A stretch of DNA of 64,000 nucleotides from Arthrobacter sp. ISL-5 (GTDB lineage: Bacteria > Actinomycetota > Actinomycetes > Actinomycetales > Micrococcaceae). Both the position numbers and the translations under genes were made by a program. A model generated the notes under the pieces. The model was given only the letters and a program-made list of their open reading frames with translations, was not told the DNA's origin and did not search any database. The stretch is taken from NCBI RefSeq assembly GCF_018613835.1, contig NZ_JAGGPM010000025.1, forward strand, positions 62,001 to 126,000, written 5' to 3'. This document shows, piece after piece, positions 44,171-52,631 of this stretch (positions are counted from its first letter, which is position 1; every line of letters starts with the position of its first letter).

Positions 44171-45034
44171 CTAGCGCAGGCTGAGGACCTCGGCCAGCCT
44201 GACGCCGTTGACGTAGATCTCCGCCCGGGTGGCGCCCACTGCCGTGACGGCGGTTTGGGTGAGCTGCGCTTCAATACGCGGAATGTCGCAGACGCCGCCC
44301 GGCTGCACCGACCCGGACAGGTTGACCACCACGGTGGTGCCGTCGAGGTACCCGGAAACATACTGCAGCGTGGACGATGATAGGGCGTTATAGAGGCCGG
44401 ACGGCGGCGGTGGGCCGGCCAACAGCCGGCTCATGGCGGCGTGTAGCGGCTCCCGGATGGAGGGATCGGCGTCGTGCACGGCAACCAGGCTGTCGTTGCA
44501 GCCGAAGCGCACACCCGACGTGCCGCCGTCGTCGAGGGCCACGTAGTAGACGGCGGTTCCGCCAGCCTGGCCGCCCGACCCGGCGCCGGGCCCTGTGGCC
44601 TTAGGTGCCGTGGCCTTGGGCGCCGCTGCCTCAGGCGCCGTGCCCGCGGGAGCATCCTGTGTGCCGGCGGACGGCAGACCCTGGATGGCCGGGCCGCCGG
44701 CGTCTGGCGGTGGGGCGGCCGGGTCCGGTGGCCCGGAGGCCTGCTCCGGCACGTCAGCGGCCGTGCCCGAACCGAAACCAGGCCCCGTGCCGGACGCGGC
44801 AGATCCGGACCCGAAGCCTTCGGCGGGACTTGCAGGCGCGCCACCGGCCTCCTCCGGCGGACTGGCCGGCGGGGCGGGGCGGGGCTGGGGAGCGGGGGCC
44901 GCGGCGCCGGCGTCCGCAGACCCTCCGGGGGCGGACGCCGGGCGCGGGGCGCAGGAGCCCAGCCACAACGGAAGTAGGAGGCAGAGGGCGGCAGCCGCCG
45001 CCCTGCGTGCCCTGCCGTCCTGGCTGGTCTTCAT
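44171..45034 (-). CDS. GerMN-domain lipoprotein
   Basis: 287 aa. Basic start, hydrophobic stretch and lipobox LGSC with acylated C28. A long low-complexity linker of Ala, Pro, Gly (about 29-160) leads to a C-terminal GerMN/sporulation-type domain: VYYVALDDGG, REPLHAAMSRLLAGPPPPSG, YLDGTTVVVNLSGSV and IEAQLTQTAVTAVGATRAEI. In non-sporulating actinobacteria such lipoproteins (compare LpqB-type) are cell-envelope proteins of unclear role. ATG 45034; the frame extends upstream without conserved sequence. Confidence 0.75.
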   Translation of the reverse strand: MKTSQDGRARRAAAAALCLLLPLWLGSCAPRPASAPGGSADAGAAAPAPQPRPAPPASPPEEAGGAPASPAEGFGSGSAASGTGPGFGSGTAADVPEQASGPPDPAAPPPDAGGPAIQGLPSAGTQDAPAGTAPEAAAPKATAPKATGPGAGSGGQAGGTAVYYVALDDGGTSGVRFGCNDSLVAVHDADPSIREPLHAAMSRLLAGPPPPSGLYNALSSSTLQYVSGYLDGTTVVVNLSGSVQPGGVCDIPRIEAQLTQTAVTAVGATRAEIYVNGVRLAEVLSLR

Positions 45035-45180
45035 GACTGCACCGCACTTCCTGCCCCGGTACGTCCCGTATGTCAACGTTACGGCGGAGGACGCTGCCGC
45101 GGGTTTCAGTTCGGCCGCAGCTCAGTCACGGATTGGTTGCGCCCCCGGCAGCCCGTGGCAGCCCGCCGCTTAAACGGCAC

Positions 45181-45213
45181 ACGCCCCCGCAACGGTGAGG
45201 TTGCCGGGGGCGT
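45181..45213 (-). terminator. Hairpin after FMN reductase gene
   Basis: ACGCCCCCGCAAC (45181-45193) pairs with GTTGCCGGGGGCGT (45200-45213) with one bulged C and a short loop, 18 bases after the reductase stop on the minus strand. Likely terminator. Confidence 0.65.
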
Positions 45214-45230
45214 GGGCGGAATTAGCTGGA

Positions 45231-45797
45231 TCAGGCTGCTGCGGTGGCCTGCTCGGCGGATGCCAGGGAGTCGAAGATGCCCTTGATCTGCTCAACAACC
45301 TCGGCGTCGTCCTTCGGGTGGGTCTCGGCGAAGCGGACCATGGAACCGGGAACGGCGAGCTTGACGTCCTCCAGGACCTTCGCGCCGGCGATGCCTACCG
45401 CCTTGCGGGCCTCGTCCTGCGCCCAGACGCCGCCGAACTGGCCGAAGGCGGTGCCGACGACGGCGGTGGGCTTGCCGACGAGGGCGCCGGCGCCGAACGG
45501 GCGGGACAGCCAGTCGATGGCGTTCTTCAGCGAGGCGGGCATGGTGCCGTTGTGCTCCGGCGTGACCAGGAGCAGGGCGTCTGCCGCGTTGGCTGCGGCG
45601 CGGAGGGCGGCGGCGGCTTCGGGGACCTGGCCCTCGACGTCGATGTCCTCGTTGTAGAAGGGGATGTTGCCCAGGCTCTCGTGGATGACGATGTCAAGGT
45701 CCTCCGGGGCGTTCAGCTGGATGGCCTCGGCGAGCTTGCGGTTGGTGGAATCGGCGCGGAGGCTGCCGACCAGGGTGAGGACGGTGTTCTTGGACAT
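45231..45797 (-). CDS. NADPH-dependent FMN reductase family protein
   Basis: 188-aa flavodoxin-like oxidoreductase. VLTLVGSLRADSTNRKLAEA gives the phosphate-binding loop (GSLRxxSxN), LLLVTPEHNGTMPASLKNAI is the second family motif (PEYN-like), and ALVGKPTAVVGTAFGQFGG follows. ATG 45797 follows AAGGAG. Divergent from a TetR gene, with an operator between them, so it is probably repressed by that TetR and induced by a quinone, azo or similar stress compound. Confidence 0.85.
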   Translation of the reverse strand: MSKNTVLTLVGSLRADSTNRKLAEAIQLNAPEDLDIVIHESLGNIPFYNEDIDVEGQVPEAAAALRAAANAADALLLVTPEHNGTMPASLKNAIDWLSRPFGAGALVGKPTAVVGTAFGQFGGVWAQDEARKAVGIAGAKVLEDVKLAVPGSMVRFAETHPKDDAEVVEQIKGIFDSLASAEQATAAA

Positions 45798-45869
45798 TTG
45801 AACTCCTTGTGTCAGGCCGCGGAGGGTCCGCCGGCCGGCTGGGTGTCGAGGCGCTTAATGCCTTCACCG

Positions 45870-45914
45870 ATACTAAACGGACTACGGTCCGGATAATATT
45901 CCCCGGTCTAGAAT
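45870..45914. promoter_or_regulatory. Divergent promoters with TetR operator
   Basis: CGGAC-TACG-GTCCG (45878-45891) is an inverted repeat. Leftward, TAGTAT (45870-45875) is a -10 for the reductase; rightward, TAGAAT (45909-45914) is a -10 for the TetR gene. The repeat overlaps both promoter spacers, as expected for a TetR site controlling both genes. Confidence 0.65.
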
Positions 45915-45921
45915 GTTTCTT

Positions 45922-46530
45922 GTGAGCCTCATCCCAATCCGCTCCGGGACACCCGGTTCCGGCCCGGAACGCAGCGATGCCGCCCGGAACCGGGAACTGC
46001 TGCTGTGCGCGGCCCGGCAGCTGATCGAGGAGTGCGGCGCCGACGCCCTCACCATGGACAAGCTGGCCGAGCGCGCGGGCGTGGGCAAGGGGACCGTTTT
46101 CCGCCGCTTCGGCAGCCGTGCCGGGCTCATGATGACGCTGCTCAGTGACTCCGAGGCCGAATTCCAGGGGCGTTTCATGTTCGGGCCCCCGCCGCTGGGC
46201 CCCGGGGCGCCGCCGCTGGAGCGGCTCATCGCCTTCGGTGCCGGGCGCATCGGGTACGTCCTGGAGTACGGGGACCTCGCCCGGGCCGCCGAGCATTCGG
46301 TGTACAACCGCTTCGAGGTTCCCGCCGCCGTGCTGTGGCACCGGCACATCGAGCATCTGCTGCGCGAAGCGGGGCTGGATGCGGACCCCTGGCTTATGGC
46401 GATGTCGCTCAGCGCGACCCTGGATCCGGAGCGGCTCCTGCATGCCGTCCGCGTGCAGGGCGTATCGCCGGAGCGGCTGGTGGAATCTTGGCGCCAGCTT
46501 GTTACGCGGGTGGTCCGGCCAGCGGAGTAG
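45922..46530 (+). CDS. TetR-family regulator
   Basis: 202 aa. HTH at about 25-60: NRELLLCAARQLIEECGADA, LAERAGVGKGTVFRRFGS. The variable C-terminal domain has AAVLWHRHIEHLLREAGLDA. GTG 45922 is preferred over ATG 45913: TAGAAT at 45909-45914 ends seven bases before the GTG and covers the ATG, and there is no ribosome site, which points to a leaderless message. Probably represses itself and the divergent FMN reductase. Confidence 0.8.
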   Translation: MSLIPIRSGTPGSGPERSDAARNRELLLCAARQLIEECGADALTMDKLAERAGVGKGTVFRRFGSRAGLMMTLLSDSEAEFQGRFMFGPPPLGPGAPPLERLIAFGAGRIGYVLEYGDLARAAEHSVYNRFEVPAAVLWHRHIEHLLREAGLDADPWLMAMSLSATLDPERLLHAVRVQGVSPERLVESWRQLVTRVVRPAE

Positions 46531-46539
46531 CGTTGCACC

Positions 46540-47598
46540 ATGAGCACCGATGCCGCTTCCTCCCGTATCCGCACCGCAGTTGTGGGTTTTGGCCTTTCCG
46601 GCAGCGTCTTCCACGCGCCGCTGATCGCCGCTGACCAGAGCTATTCGCTGGACGTCATCGCGACATCCGACGCCGGACGCCAGGCCGCCGCCGTCGAGCG
46701 GTACCCCGGCGTGAAGACAGTGCCCGACGGCGATGCCGTCCTTGCGCTGGCGGCCGACCTTGACCTTGTGGTGCTGGGGACGCCTCCCGCCACGCACTAC
46801 CCCCTGGCGAAGGCCGCCCTCGAGGCCGGGCTCGACGTCGTAGTCGACAAGCCGTTCGCCGTGACCAGCGCGCAGGGGCAGGAGCTGATCGGGCTGGCCG
46901 AACGGCTGGGCAGGGTCCTTACGGTGTTCCAGAACCGCCGCTGGGATGGGGACTTCCTGACCGTGAAGGCGCTGCTGGAGGGTGGCTCGCTGGGCCTGGT
47001 GATGCGGTTCGAATCGCGGTTTGAGCGGTGGTCGCCCGAGGTGTCCAAGGCCTGGAAGGCGGAGGCCACGGCGGCCGACGGCGGCGGGGTCCTCTTCGAC
47101 CTCGGCACCCACCTGCTGGACCAGGCGCTGCTGCTCTTCGGGCCCGGCGCTGTGGTCCACGCGGAGCTCCTGGCGCGGCGGCCGGACGAAAAGGTGGACG
47201 ACGACTGCTTCCTGGTGGTGCAGCACGAGTCCGGGGTGCAGAGCCACCTGTGGATGAACATGCTGTGCGCCCAGCAGGGTCCCCGCTACCGCGTGCTCGG
47301 ATCCGAGGCCGGCTACACCAAGCACGGCGTCGACCCGCAGGAACCCTACATAGTTGCCGGTGGAGGCCCGCTGGACGAAGAGTACGGTGTGGAGGACCCT
47401 AAGTGGGCCGGACAGCTGGGCCGCGACGGCCACATCGACCGGCTGTCCACCGAGCGCGGCGCCTACCCGGAGTTCTACCGGATCCTCGCGGCCAAGATCT
47501 CCGACGGTGGCACGGCCTCGTCACTGCCGCTCCCGGTCGGCCCGGCCGGCCCTGTAGAGGTCCTGAAACTGATAGAGCAGGCCCGGACATTGGCGTAA
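46540..47598 (+). CDS. Gfo/Idh/MocA-family oxidoreductase
   Basis: 352-aa NAD(P)-dependent sugar or inositol-type dehydrogenase. RTAVVGFGLSGSVFHAPLIA (dinucleotide fold), DVVVDKPFAVTSAQGQELI (the family K-P motif with catalytic Lys), GGGVLFDLGTHLLDQALLLF (catalytic His). TAGCGT at 46528-46533, which includes the TAG stop of the TetR gene, is a -10 six bases before ATG 46540: a leaderless promoter inside the end of the preceding gene. Substrate not readable. Confidence 0.84.
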   Translation: MSTDAASSRIRTAVVGFGLSGSVFHAPLIAADQSYSLDVIATSDAGRQAAAVERYPGVKTVPDGDAVLALAADLDLVVLGTPPATHYPLAKAALEAGLDVVVDKPFAVTSAQGQELIGLAERLGRVLTVFQNRRWDGDFLTVKALLEGGSLGLVMRFESRFERWSPEVSKAWKAEATAADGGGVLFDLGTHLLDQALLLFGPGAVVHAELLARRPDEKVDDDCFLVVQHESGVQSHLWMNMLCAQQGPRYRVLGSEAGYTKHGVDPQEPYIVAGGGPLDEEYGVEDPKWAGQLGRDGHIDRLSTERGAYPEFYRILAAKISDGGTASSLPLPVGPAGPVEVLKLIEQARTLA

Positions 47599-47611
47599 GG
47601 CGGGCTTAAGC

Positions 47612-47678
47612 AGCAATCGACTGCTCCGCAACTGCCGTTCTGGGGGGCCAAAAGGGCGGTTGCGGAGCAGTCGATGCT
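47612..47678. repeat. Long near-perfect hairpin between convergent genes
   Basis: AGCAATCGACTGCTCCGCAA and following bases (47612-47636) mirror 47655-47678 with one bulged A and one G-T pair, giving about 23 paired bases. Between the convergent oxidoreductase and ald genes. In form it resembles the REP-like hairpins at 2121 and 4661 but has a different sequence; it can act as a two-way terminator. Confidence 0.75.
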
Positions 47679-47692
47679 AACTCCGGCGAGGG

Positions 47693-48811
47693 TTATGCGG
47701 AGACCAGCTCGTGCCAGTCCGCTACGAGGGGCAGGTTGTGCGCCTCGGAGACGGAGCGGTGTGCCACGTGGCCGGCGGCGATGTTCAGGCCGGCCGCGAG
47801 GGCGGGATCCTTCTCAAACGCAGCCTTCACGCCCAGGTTGGCCAGGGCCACTCCATAGCGCAGGGTGACGTTGGTCAGCGCGTAGGTGGACGTGTTCGGG
47901 ACGGCACCCGGCATGTTGGCCACGCAGTAGAAGATGGTGTTGTGCACCTTGTACGTGGGTTCGTGGTGCGTGGTGGGGTGCGTGTCCTCGAAGCAGCCAC
48001 CCTGGTCCACGGCGATGTCCACCAGCACGGAGCCGGGCTTCATGCGGGCCACGAGTTCGTTGGTGACCAGCTTGGGGGCCTTGGCGCCGGGAATCAGGAC
48101 GGAACCGATGACGAGGTCCGCGTCCACCACGGACTTCTCGATCTCGTACTTGTTGGACGCGACGGTCTTCAGGCGGCCCTGGTACTGGGCGTCGAGCTCG
48201 CGCAGGCGGTTGATGTTGATGTCCAGGATGGTGACGTCGGCACCGAGGCCGATTGCCATGGCGGCGGCGTTGGTGCCCGCGACGCCGGCGCCGAGGACCA
48301 CAACCTTGGCCGGGCGGACGCCGGGGACGCCGCCGAGGAGCACGCCTTTGCCGCCGGCAGGGGCCATCAGGGACGTGGCGCCGACCTGGACGGACAGCCG
48401 GCCGGCGACCTCGGACATCGGCGCGAGGAGCGGCAGGGTGCGGCCTTCCTGGACGGTTTCATAGGCGATGGCCGTGACGCCGGAGTTGATGAGTTCGCGG
48501 GTGAGCTCGGGCTCGGCGGCGAGGTGGAGGTAGGTGAAGAGGATCAGGCCCTTGCGGAAGCGGTGGTATTCGGCCTTGATGGGTTCCTTGACCTTCATCA
48601 CCATGTCGGCGCGGGACCAGACTTCGTCCGGATCGGCGACGATCTCGGCGCCGGCGATGGCGTATTCCTCGTCGGTGATGCCGGAGCCCAAGCCTGCGCC
48701 GCGCTCGACCAGGACCGTGTGGCCGTAGGTGCGGAACTCGTGAACGCCGGCAGCCGTGATGGCGACGCGGAATTCGTTGTTCTTGATCTCTTTGGGGACA
48801 CCGATGATCAT
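47693..48811 (-). CDS. ald: Alanine dehydrogenase
   Basis: 372 aa. Oxidises L-alanine to pyruvate and ammonium with NAD+. [31 protein letters not shown] (K/R site), [13 protein letters not shown] (active His) and [20 protein letters not shown] (NAD fold), [18 protein letters not shown] 48811 is preferred over ATG 48823 because GGAG lies six bases before it and it gives the usual MIIGVPKE start. Divergent from a PucR-type regulator that may activate it, as AdeR does for ald in Bacillus. Confidence 0.95.
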   Translation of the reverse strand: MIIGVPKEIKNNEFRVAITAAGVHEFRTYGHTVLVERGAGLGSGITDEEYAIAGAEIVADPDEVWSRADMVMKVKEPIKAEYHRFRKGLILFTYLHLAAEPELTRELINSGVTAIAYETVQEGRTLPLLAPMSEVAGRLSVQVGATSLMAPAGGKGVLLGGVPGVRPAKVVVLGAGVAGTNAAAMAIGLGADVTILDININRLRELDAQYQGRLKTVASNKYEIEKSVVDADLVIGSVLIPGAKAPKLVTNELVARMKPGSVLVDIAVDQGGCFEDTHPTTHHEPTYKVHNTIFYCVANMPGAVPNTSTYALTNVTLRYGVALANLGVKAAFEKDPALAAGLNIAAGHVAHRSVSEAHNLPLVADWHELVSA

Positions 48812-48903
48812 TTTGGGCTCCATATTCGATGGCCATTGAGGCCGAAAGTTGCGGGGGAGGTGTGATTCCAGAATAGATCCGCCTGTGAGGCGCGCGACAG
48901 GAA

Positions 48904-48974
48904 TGGTCCGCGGACCAGCGCGCGAAACGGCGTATTTCCGGGGATTTTTGCAATCAACGTTCGACGTTTGTCGA
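48904..48974. promoter_or_regulatory. Inverted repeats in ald / PucR divergent region
   Basis: TGGTCCGCGGACCA (48904-48917) is a perfect 14-bp palindrome and TCGAC-GTTT-GTCGA (48961-48974) a perfect inverted repeat. Either could be the PucR site. TAGTCT at 49032-49037 is the likely -10 for the regulator gene. Confidence 0.5.
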
Positions 48975-49043
48975 GGCGCGGGGCGTCAGGTGTCGCCTGC
49001 TGTCCGTTCGCCCGGCAGGCCCTCCGGGACGTAGTCTTGCAGC

Positions 49044-50264
49044 ATGCATCAGCAGGACGTGGAACAGATCGTGGAGCGGGTGGCGCTGAAGCTGGGCCGC
49101 GGGTTATCGCTGGAAGACCTCGACGGGCTGCTCCTCGCCTACAGCTCAAACCAGTCGCACGCGGACAGGGTGCGGGTGAACTTCCTGCTCAGCAAGCGCG
49201 TGCCGCTGGACGTCAAGGCGTGGCAGCTCTCGCACGGGATCGCCACGGCGGTGCGTCCCGTCGTCGTTCCTGCCAACGAGGACCTGGGAATGCTGGGGCG
49301 CGTCTGCGTCCCACTGATGGTCCGCGGTTTCCGCGTGGGCTACCTCTGGGTGCAGCAGGACGCCGAAGAGCAAAGCGCGACGGCGATCCTCACCCAGCTG
49401 CCGGACGTCCGGAACGAGCTTGACCTGCTGTCCGGGCTTCTGCTGGACTCCAACACCGCCGAATCCGAGTTCCGGCGCGGCCGCGAACGTGAATTCCTGG
49501 CGGCCTGCGCCGGGGAAGCCAATGCCGTGGCGGCCGTGGCCGGCTGGAAGGAAGTGCAGGACCGCGGTCCCTGGCAGCTGGTGACTGTCCTAGACGCCGA
49601 CGGCTGGTCCGCCGGACCCGACCCCATCGCCTCGACGCTCATCCACCGGGCAGCGGCGCTCCAGGCAACCATCGGTGTGGACGCCGCCCTCTTCAGTGCG
49701 GGGGCCGAAACGCACGCCGTGGTCCTGTTCCGGGAGTCCACCGGGCGCGCCAGCCATGCGCAGGTCCTGGTGCACTACCAGCTGGAACTCGCCAAGCGCT
49801 CCGGGCGTCCCGTGGAGCGCGTTATCCTGGGCATCAGCGAGGGGTTCACCCGGACCAAGTACCTGGCCGAGGCGTATCGCCAGTCCAAGGTGGCCGCCCA
49901 GGCCGCGGCGGTTGACCCGCAGCTGGGGGAGCTCGTTGATTGCCGGGCTGCGGGCGTGTACCAGCTGTTGGCATCCGCCGGCGGCGGGGCCGGTGTCTGG
50001 GGTGATGCGGGTTCTGTGAATTTCCGGATCCTCGAGGACCATGACCGGAACGGGGAACTGCTGCCGGTGCTGGAGCTGCTCTACGACAACGACGGCTCGG
50101 TCCAGGACGTCGCCGAAAAACTACACCTGCACCGCAGCAGCATCTACAACCGGTTGGGCCGGATCCGGCAACTGCTGGGCGTGGACCCGCTGAAGGGCAT
50201 GGTCCGGCTGGAGCTGCACGGCGCGCTCAAAGCGCGGCGCTGGGCCGGGCGCCCGCGAATCTAG
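49044..50264 (+). CDS. PucR-family transcription regulator (AdeR-like)
   Basis: 406 aa. The C-terminal PucR HTH is plain: QDVAEKLHLHRSSIYNRLGR with IRQLLGVDP. The middle carries a GGDEF-like/CdaR region (VILGISEGFTRTKYLAEAYR, QSKVAAQAAAVDP). ATG 49044 stands six bases after TAGTCT with no ribosome site (leaderless pattern). Divergent from ald, so it is a likely regulator of alanine catabolism, by analogy with Bacillus AdeR. Confidence 0.82.
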   Translation: MHQQDVEQIVERVALKLGRGLSLEDLDGLLLAYSSNQSHADRVRVNFLLSKRVPLDVKAWQLSHGIATAVRPVVVPANEDLGMLGRVCVPLMVRGFRVGYLWVQQDAEEQSATAILTQLPDVRNELDLLSGLLLDSNTAESEFRRGREREFLAACAGEANAVAAVAGWKEVQDRGPWQLVTVLDADGWSAGPDPIASTLIHRAAALQATIGVDAALFSAGAETHAVVLFRESTGRASHAQVLVHYQLELAKRSGRPVERVILGISEGFTRTKYLAEAYRQSKVAAQAAAVDPQLGELVDCRAAGVYQLLASAGGGAGVWGDAGSVNFRILEDHDRNGELLPVLELLYDNDGSVQDVAEKLHLHRSSIYNRLGRIRQLLGVDPLKGMVRLELHGALKARRWAGRPRI

Positions 50265-50292
50265 CCGGACACCCTGCTTTAGCCGGAAACCT

Positions 50293-51645
50293 TTAGCCGA
50301 AGACTTTGCGTTCCAGGAACTCGTTCCGGAACTTGCCCTCCGGGTCCATTCCCTCCGCCAGCTTGCGGAAGTCGGCAAAGCGCGGATAGAGCGGCGCCAG
50401 GGCCGCGGCGTCGGCCGTGAACAGCTTGGCCCAGTGCGGGCGCGCGCCCAGCGGGGCGAGTCCCTCTTCAATGAGCGGCAGCACCCTCTCCACCGCCTCC
50501 TGGTCCGGCTTCCAGGTGAAGTGCAGCCCCACGGAGGCCTGGCCGTACGCCGGGCTGAGCCAGAGGCGGTCATGGGCCACCGTCCTGATTTCGGCCACCT
50601 GCAGCAGCGGAGTCACCGCCTCCGACAGCCCGCGCATGATGCCGATGGCCGCCACGGCGTGTTCCCGCGGCACGAAATATTCGCTCTGCAACTCTTCGCC
50701 GCTGCTGGGGGTGAATGCCATGCGGAAGTGCGCCAGCCGCTCCGCCCAGGTGCCGGCGACGCCGAGCTGTTCGGTGCAGTTTTCCGCGGAAACGCCCGGC
50801 AGGGGGTGGCGCGCCGACGGAGCGGCGGTGCCGCCGAAGAACGTGCGGGACGCCGGGTCCGGGCCGCCTGCCCCGCCCGGGCTGTCAAAGAAGCCCGTTC
50901 GGACGGCGGCATGGGCGCCCGTGGAGGTTCCGCCGTCGGGAATCCTGCTTTTGAGCCAGGCCTGCGCAACGGTGCCGCCGCTCCAGTCAGTGAACAGACT
51001 GACGCTGTACGCGCTGGAGGTGACGGCGTCGAAGTTCGCCAGGACCGTGCCCCACGGCAGCTGTTCGAAGACGTCCTGGCGCACCTCAAAGTGCGGTTCG
51101 ATGTCCAGGGTCACCCGCGTGACGATGCCCAGGGCGCCCAGGCCCACCACGGCGCCGTCGAATCCCGGGGAACTCCCGCGGCTCAGGGTGCGCACGGTGC
51201 CGTCCGCGCAGACGAGCTCCAGGGCCGCCACCGATGTGGCCAGGTTCCCGTTGGTGTCGCCCGATCCGTGGGTTGCGGTGGCGATGGCGCCGGCTACGGA
51301 AATGTGCGGCAGGGAAGCGAGGTTGGCGAGTGCGAACCCGTGCCGGCCCAGTTCCGCGGCGAGCGTTCCGTAGCGGGTTCCGCCGGAGACTGAGACGGTG
51401 AGGGCGGCGGCGTCGATGCTAATGTCCGGCTCCAGGTCCTCCAGGGAGATCAGGATGCCGGACGAGTCGGCGATGGAGTTGAACGAGTGCCGCGACCCTA
51501 CGGCCCGCACCTTCGGCGCAGCGGACACCAGTGCCCGGACTACATCGACGGTGCGCGGGCGGTGGATGGCTGTGGCGCCGTAACGGTAGTTTCCGGCCCA
51601 GTTGAGTTCGCCAGTGCCGCCCAGTTGTGTCGTTGCAGTGCGCAT
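50293..51645 (-). CDS. FAD-linked alditol oxidase / sugar lactone oxidase-type protein
   Basis: 450-aa VAO-family flavoprotein. RAVGSRHSFNSIADSSGILI holds the His that is flavinylated in alditol oxidases; ISVAGAIATATHGSGDTNGN and GLGALGIVTRVTLDIEPHFE continue the FAD domain, and the ALO-type C-terminus ends KFRNEFLERKVFG. Expected to oxidise a polyol such as xylitol or sorbitol at C1 with oxygen, forming peroxide. AAGGGGGATC precedes ATG 51645. Its closeness to the mannitol PTS genes hints at sugar alcohol use, but it is separately transcribed. Confidence 0.82.
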   Translation of the reverse strand: MRTATTQLGGTGELNWAGNYRYGATAIHRPRTVDVVRALVSAAPKVRAVGSRHSFNSIADSSGILISLEDLEPDISIDAAALTVSVSGGTRYGTLAAELGRHGFALANLASLPHISVAGAIATATHGSGDTNGNLATSVAALELVCADGTVRTLSRGSSPGFDGAVVGLGALGIVTRVTLDIEPHFEVRQDVFEQLPWGTVLANFDAVTSSAYSVSLFTDWSGGTVAQAWLKSRIPDGGTSTGAHAAVRTGFFDSPGGAGGPDPASRTFFGGTAAPSARHPLPGVSAENCTEQLGVAGTWAERLAHFRMAFTPSSGEELQSEYFVPREHAVAAIGIMRGLSEAVTPLLQVAEIRTVAHDRLWLSPAYGQASVGLHFTWKPDQEAVERVLPLIEEGLAPLGARPHWAKLFTADAAALAPLYPRFADFRKLAEGMDPEGKFRNEFLERKVFG

Positions 51646-51777
51646 GATCCCCCTTCATGCCGGAGGCGTTCCGGCAAAATATTACCGCTAACAATAGTTC
51701 CGGGGACCGCCGGATCCTGTCAATGCCGACGCTTCCGCCTTGGCAGCGCCGGCCGGGCCGGCGCTATGCCGCCCTGG

Positions 51778-52050
51778 TCAGGCGGCGTTCCCCTCCTGCC
51801 TGGGAATCTGGTCAGGGGTGCGGTCCAGCGGCCCGGGGTCCGTAATCTGCGGCTGCAGCTGGACCGGACCGGGGCTCTTGCTGCGGCGCCGCGAGAGCCA
51901 GCTTTCCGCCCACATGGAAACGGCCACGTAGGCCACGCAGCTGGATGTGAAGACGGCGGTGTTGTTCAGCCCCATGACGCTTCCGAGGACAGCAGTAACA
52001 CCCATGGCGACGATACCCGCCACAATGTGCAATCCCCTGAATCTCACCAC
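51778..52050 (-). CDS. Small membrane protein, unknown
   Basis: Up to 90 aa; two hydrophobic segments (IVAGIVAMGVTAVLGSVMGL and TAVFTSSCVAYVAVSMW) followed by a basic, Pro-rich tail (WLSRRRSKSPGP). Start is uncertain: GTG 52050 or GTG codons slightly downstream; no clear ribosome site. Not recognised. Confidence 0.5.
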   Translation of the reverse strand: MVRFRGLHIVAGIVAMGVTAVLGSVMGLNNTAVFTSSCVAYVAVSMWAESWLSRRRSKSPGPVQLQPQITDPGPLDRTPDQIPRQEGNAA

Positions 52051-52187
52051 GAATAAAGAGTAACCCCGCCCGCAGGCCGGAAACCCTGCCTTCGCGGGAT
52101 CGTTGCTTGATCCTTATCACGCCGTCATCCAGTGCCGGCGGCCTGTCATTTTGGCCTGCCGGTATTTACAAGCTGCCGCCTGCGGAC

Positions 52188-52607
52188 TTACCGCCTGCGG
52201 TCTTCGCCGGAGGCGTCGCCGGCCGGTTCCGCAGCGGCCTGCTTCTTCTTCTGCCCCTCCAGCCACGCCATGATTGCGGCCAGCCGGATCCGCCGGTGCG
52301 TTCCCCGGTATTCCACCGGGATCTCGCCGCGGTCCGTCATGTTCCGGAGGTAGGTGTGGGAGATTCCGGCGAGCTCCGCAGCCTGGGATGTGGTGAGCAT
52401 TTCCTCCACGCTGCTCACCGTCACGGCTTCGCCGCGGCCGAATCTAGCCAGGAGGTCGACGACGGCGTCCCTCGCCTGGGGCGGCAGCCGGTGGACGGTG
52501 CCGTCCACGAACACGGTGATGTCGTTGCCGCCGTCCAGCGCGCGCCGGAGGTTCAGTGCGTCCTCGGCCGGAAGGGCGGGGGTCACCCTGGGAGCTATCA
52601 GTGCCAT
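52188..52607 (-). CDS. Excisionase-family / MerR-like HTH DNA-binding protein
   Basis: 139 aa. Helix-turn-helix with wing: EMLTTSQAAELAGISHTYLR, then GEIPVEYRGTHRRIRLAAIM, as in excisionase-type antitoxins. The N-terminal 60 residues include DITVFVDGTVHRLPPQARDA, typical of the antitoxin of VapBC-like PIN pairs, but no toxin gene follows. Minus-strand TAGGCT (52614-52619) ends six bases before ATG 52607, so leaderless. An orphan antitoxin-like regulator. Confidence 0.72.
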   Translation of the reverse strand: MALIAPRVTPALPAEDALNLRRALDGGNDITVFVDGTVHRLPPQARDAVVDLLARFGRGEAVTVSSVEEMLTTSQAAELAGISHTYLRNMTDRGEIPVEYRGTHRRIRLAAIMAWLEGQKKKQAAAEPAGDASGEDRRR

Positions 52608-52631
52608 GGCAGAAGCCTAGCGGCTGCGCTT

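Noticed and set aside
45694..47433. 579-codon minus-strand frame over TetR and oxidoreductase genes
   Set aside because: Shadow frame; would erase the reductase start, the operator and two conserved genes.
52188..52607. Excisionase-like protein considered as part of an integrated element
   Set aside because: No integrase, attachment repeats or tRNA gene nearby; N-terminus is antitoxin-like instead.
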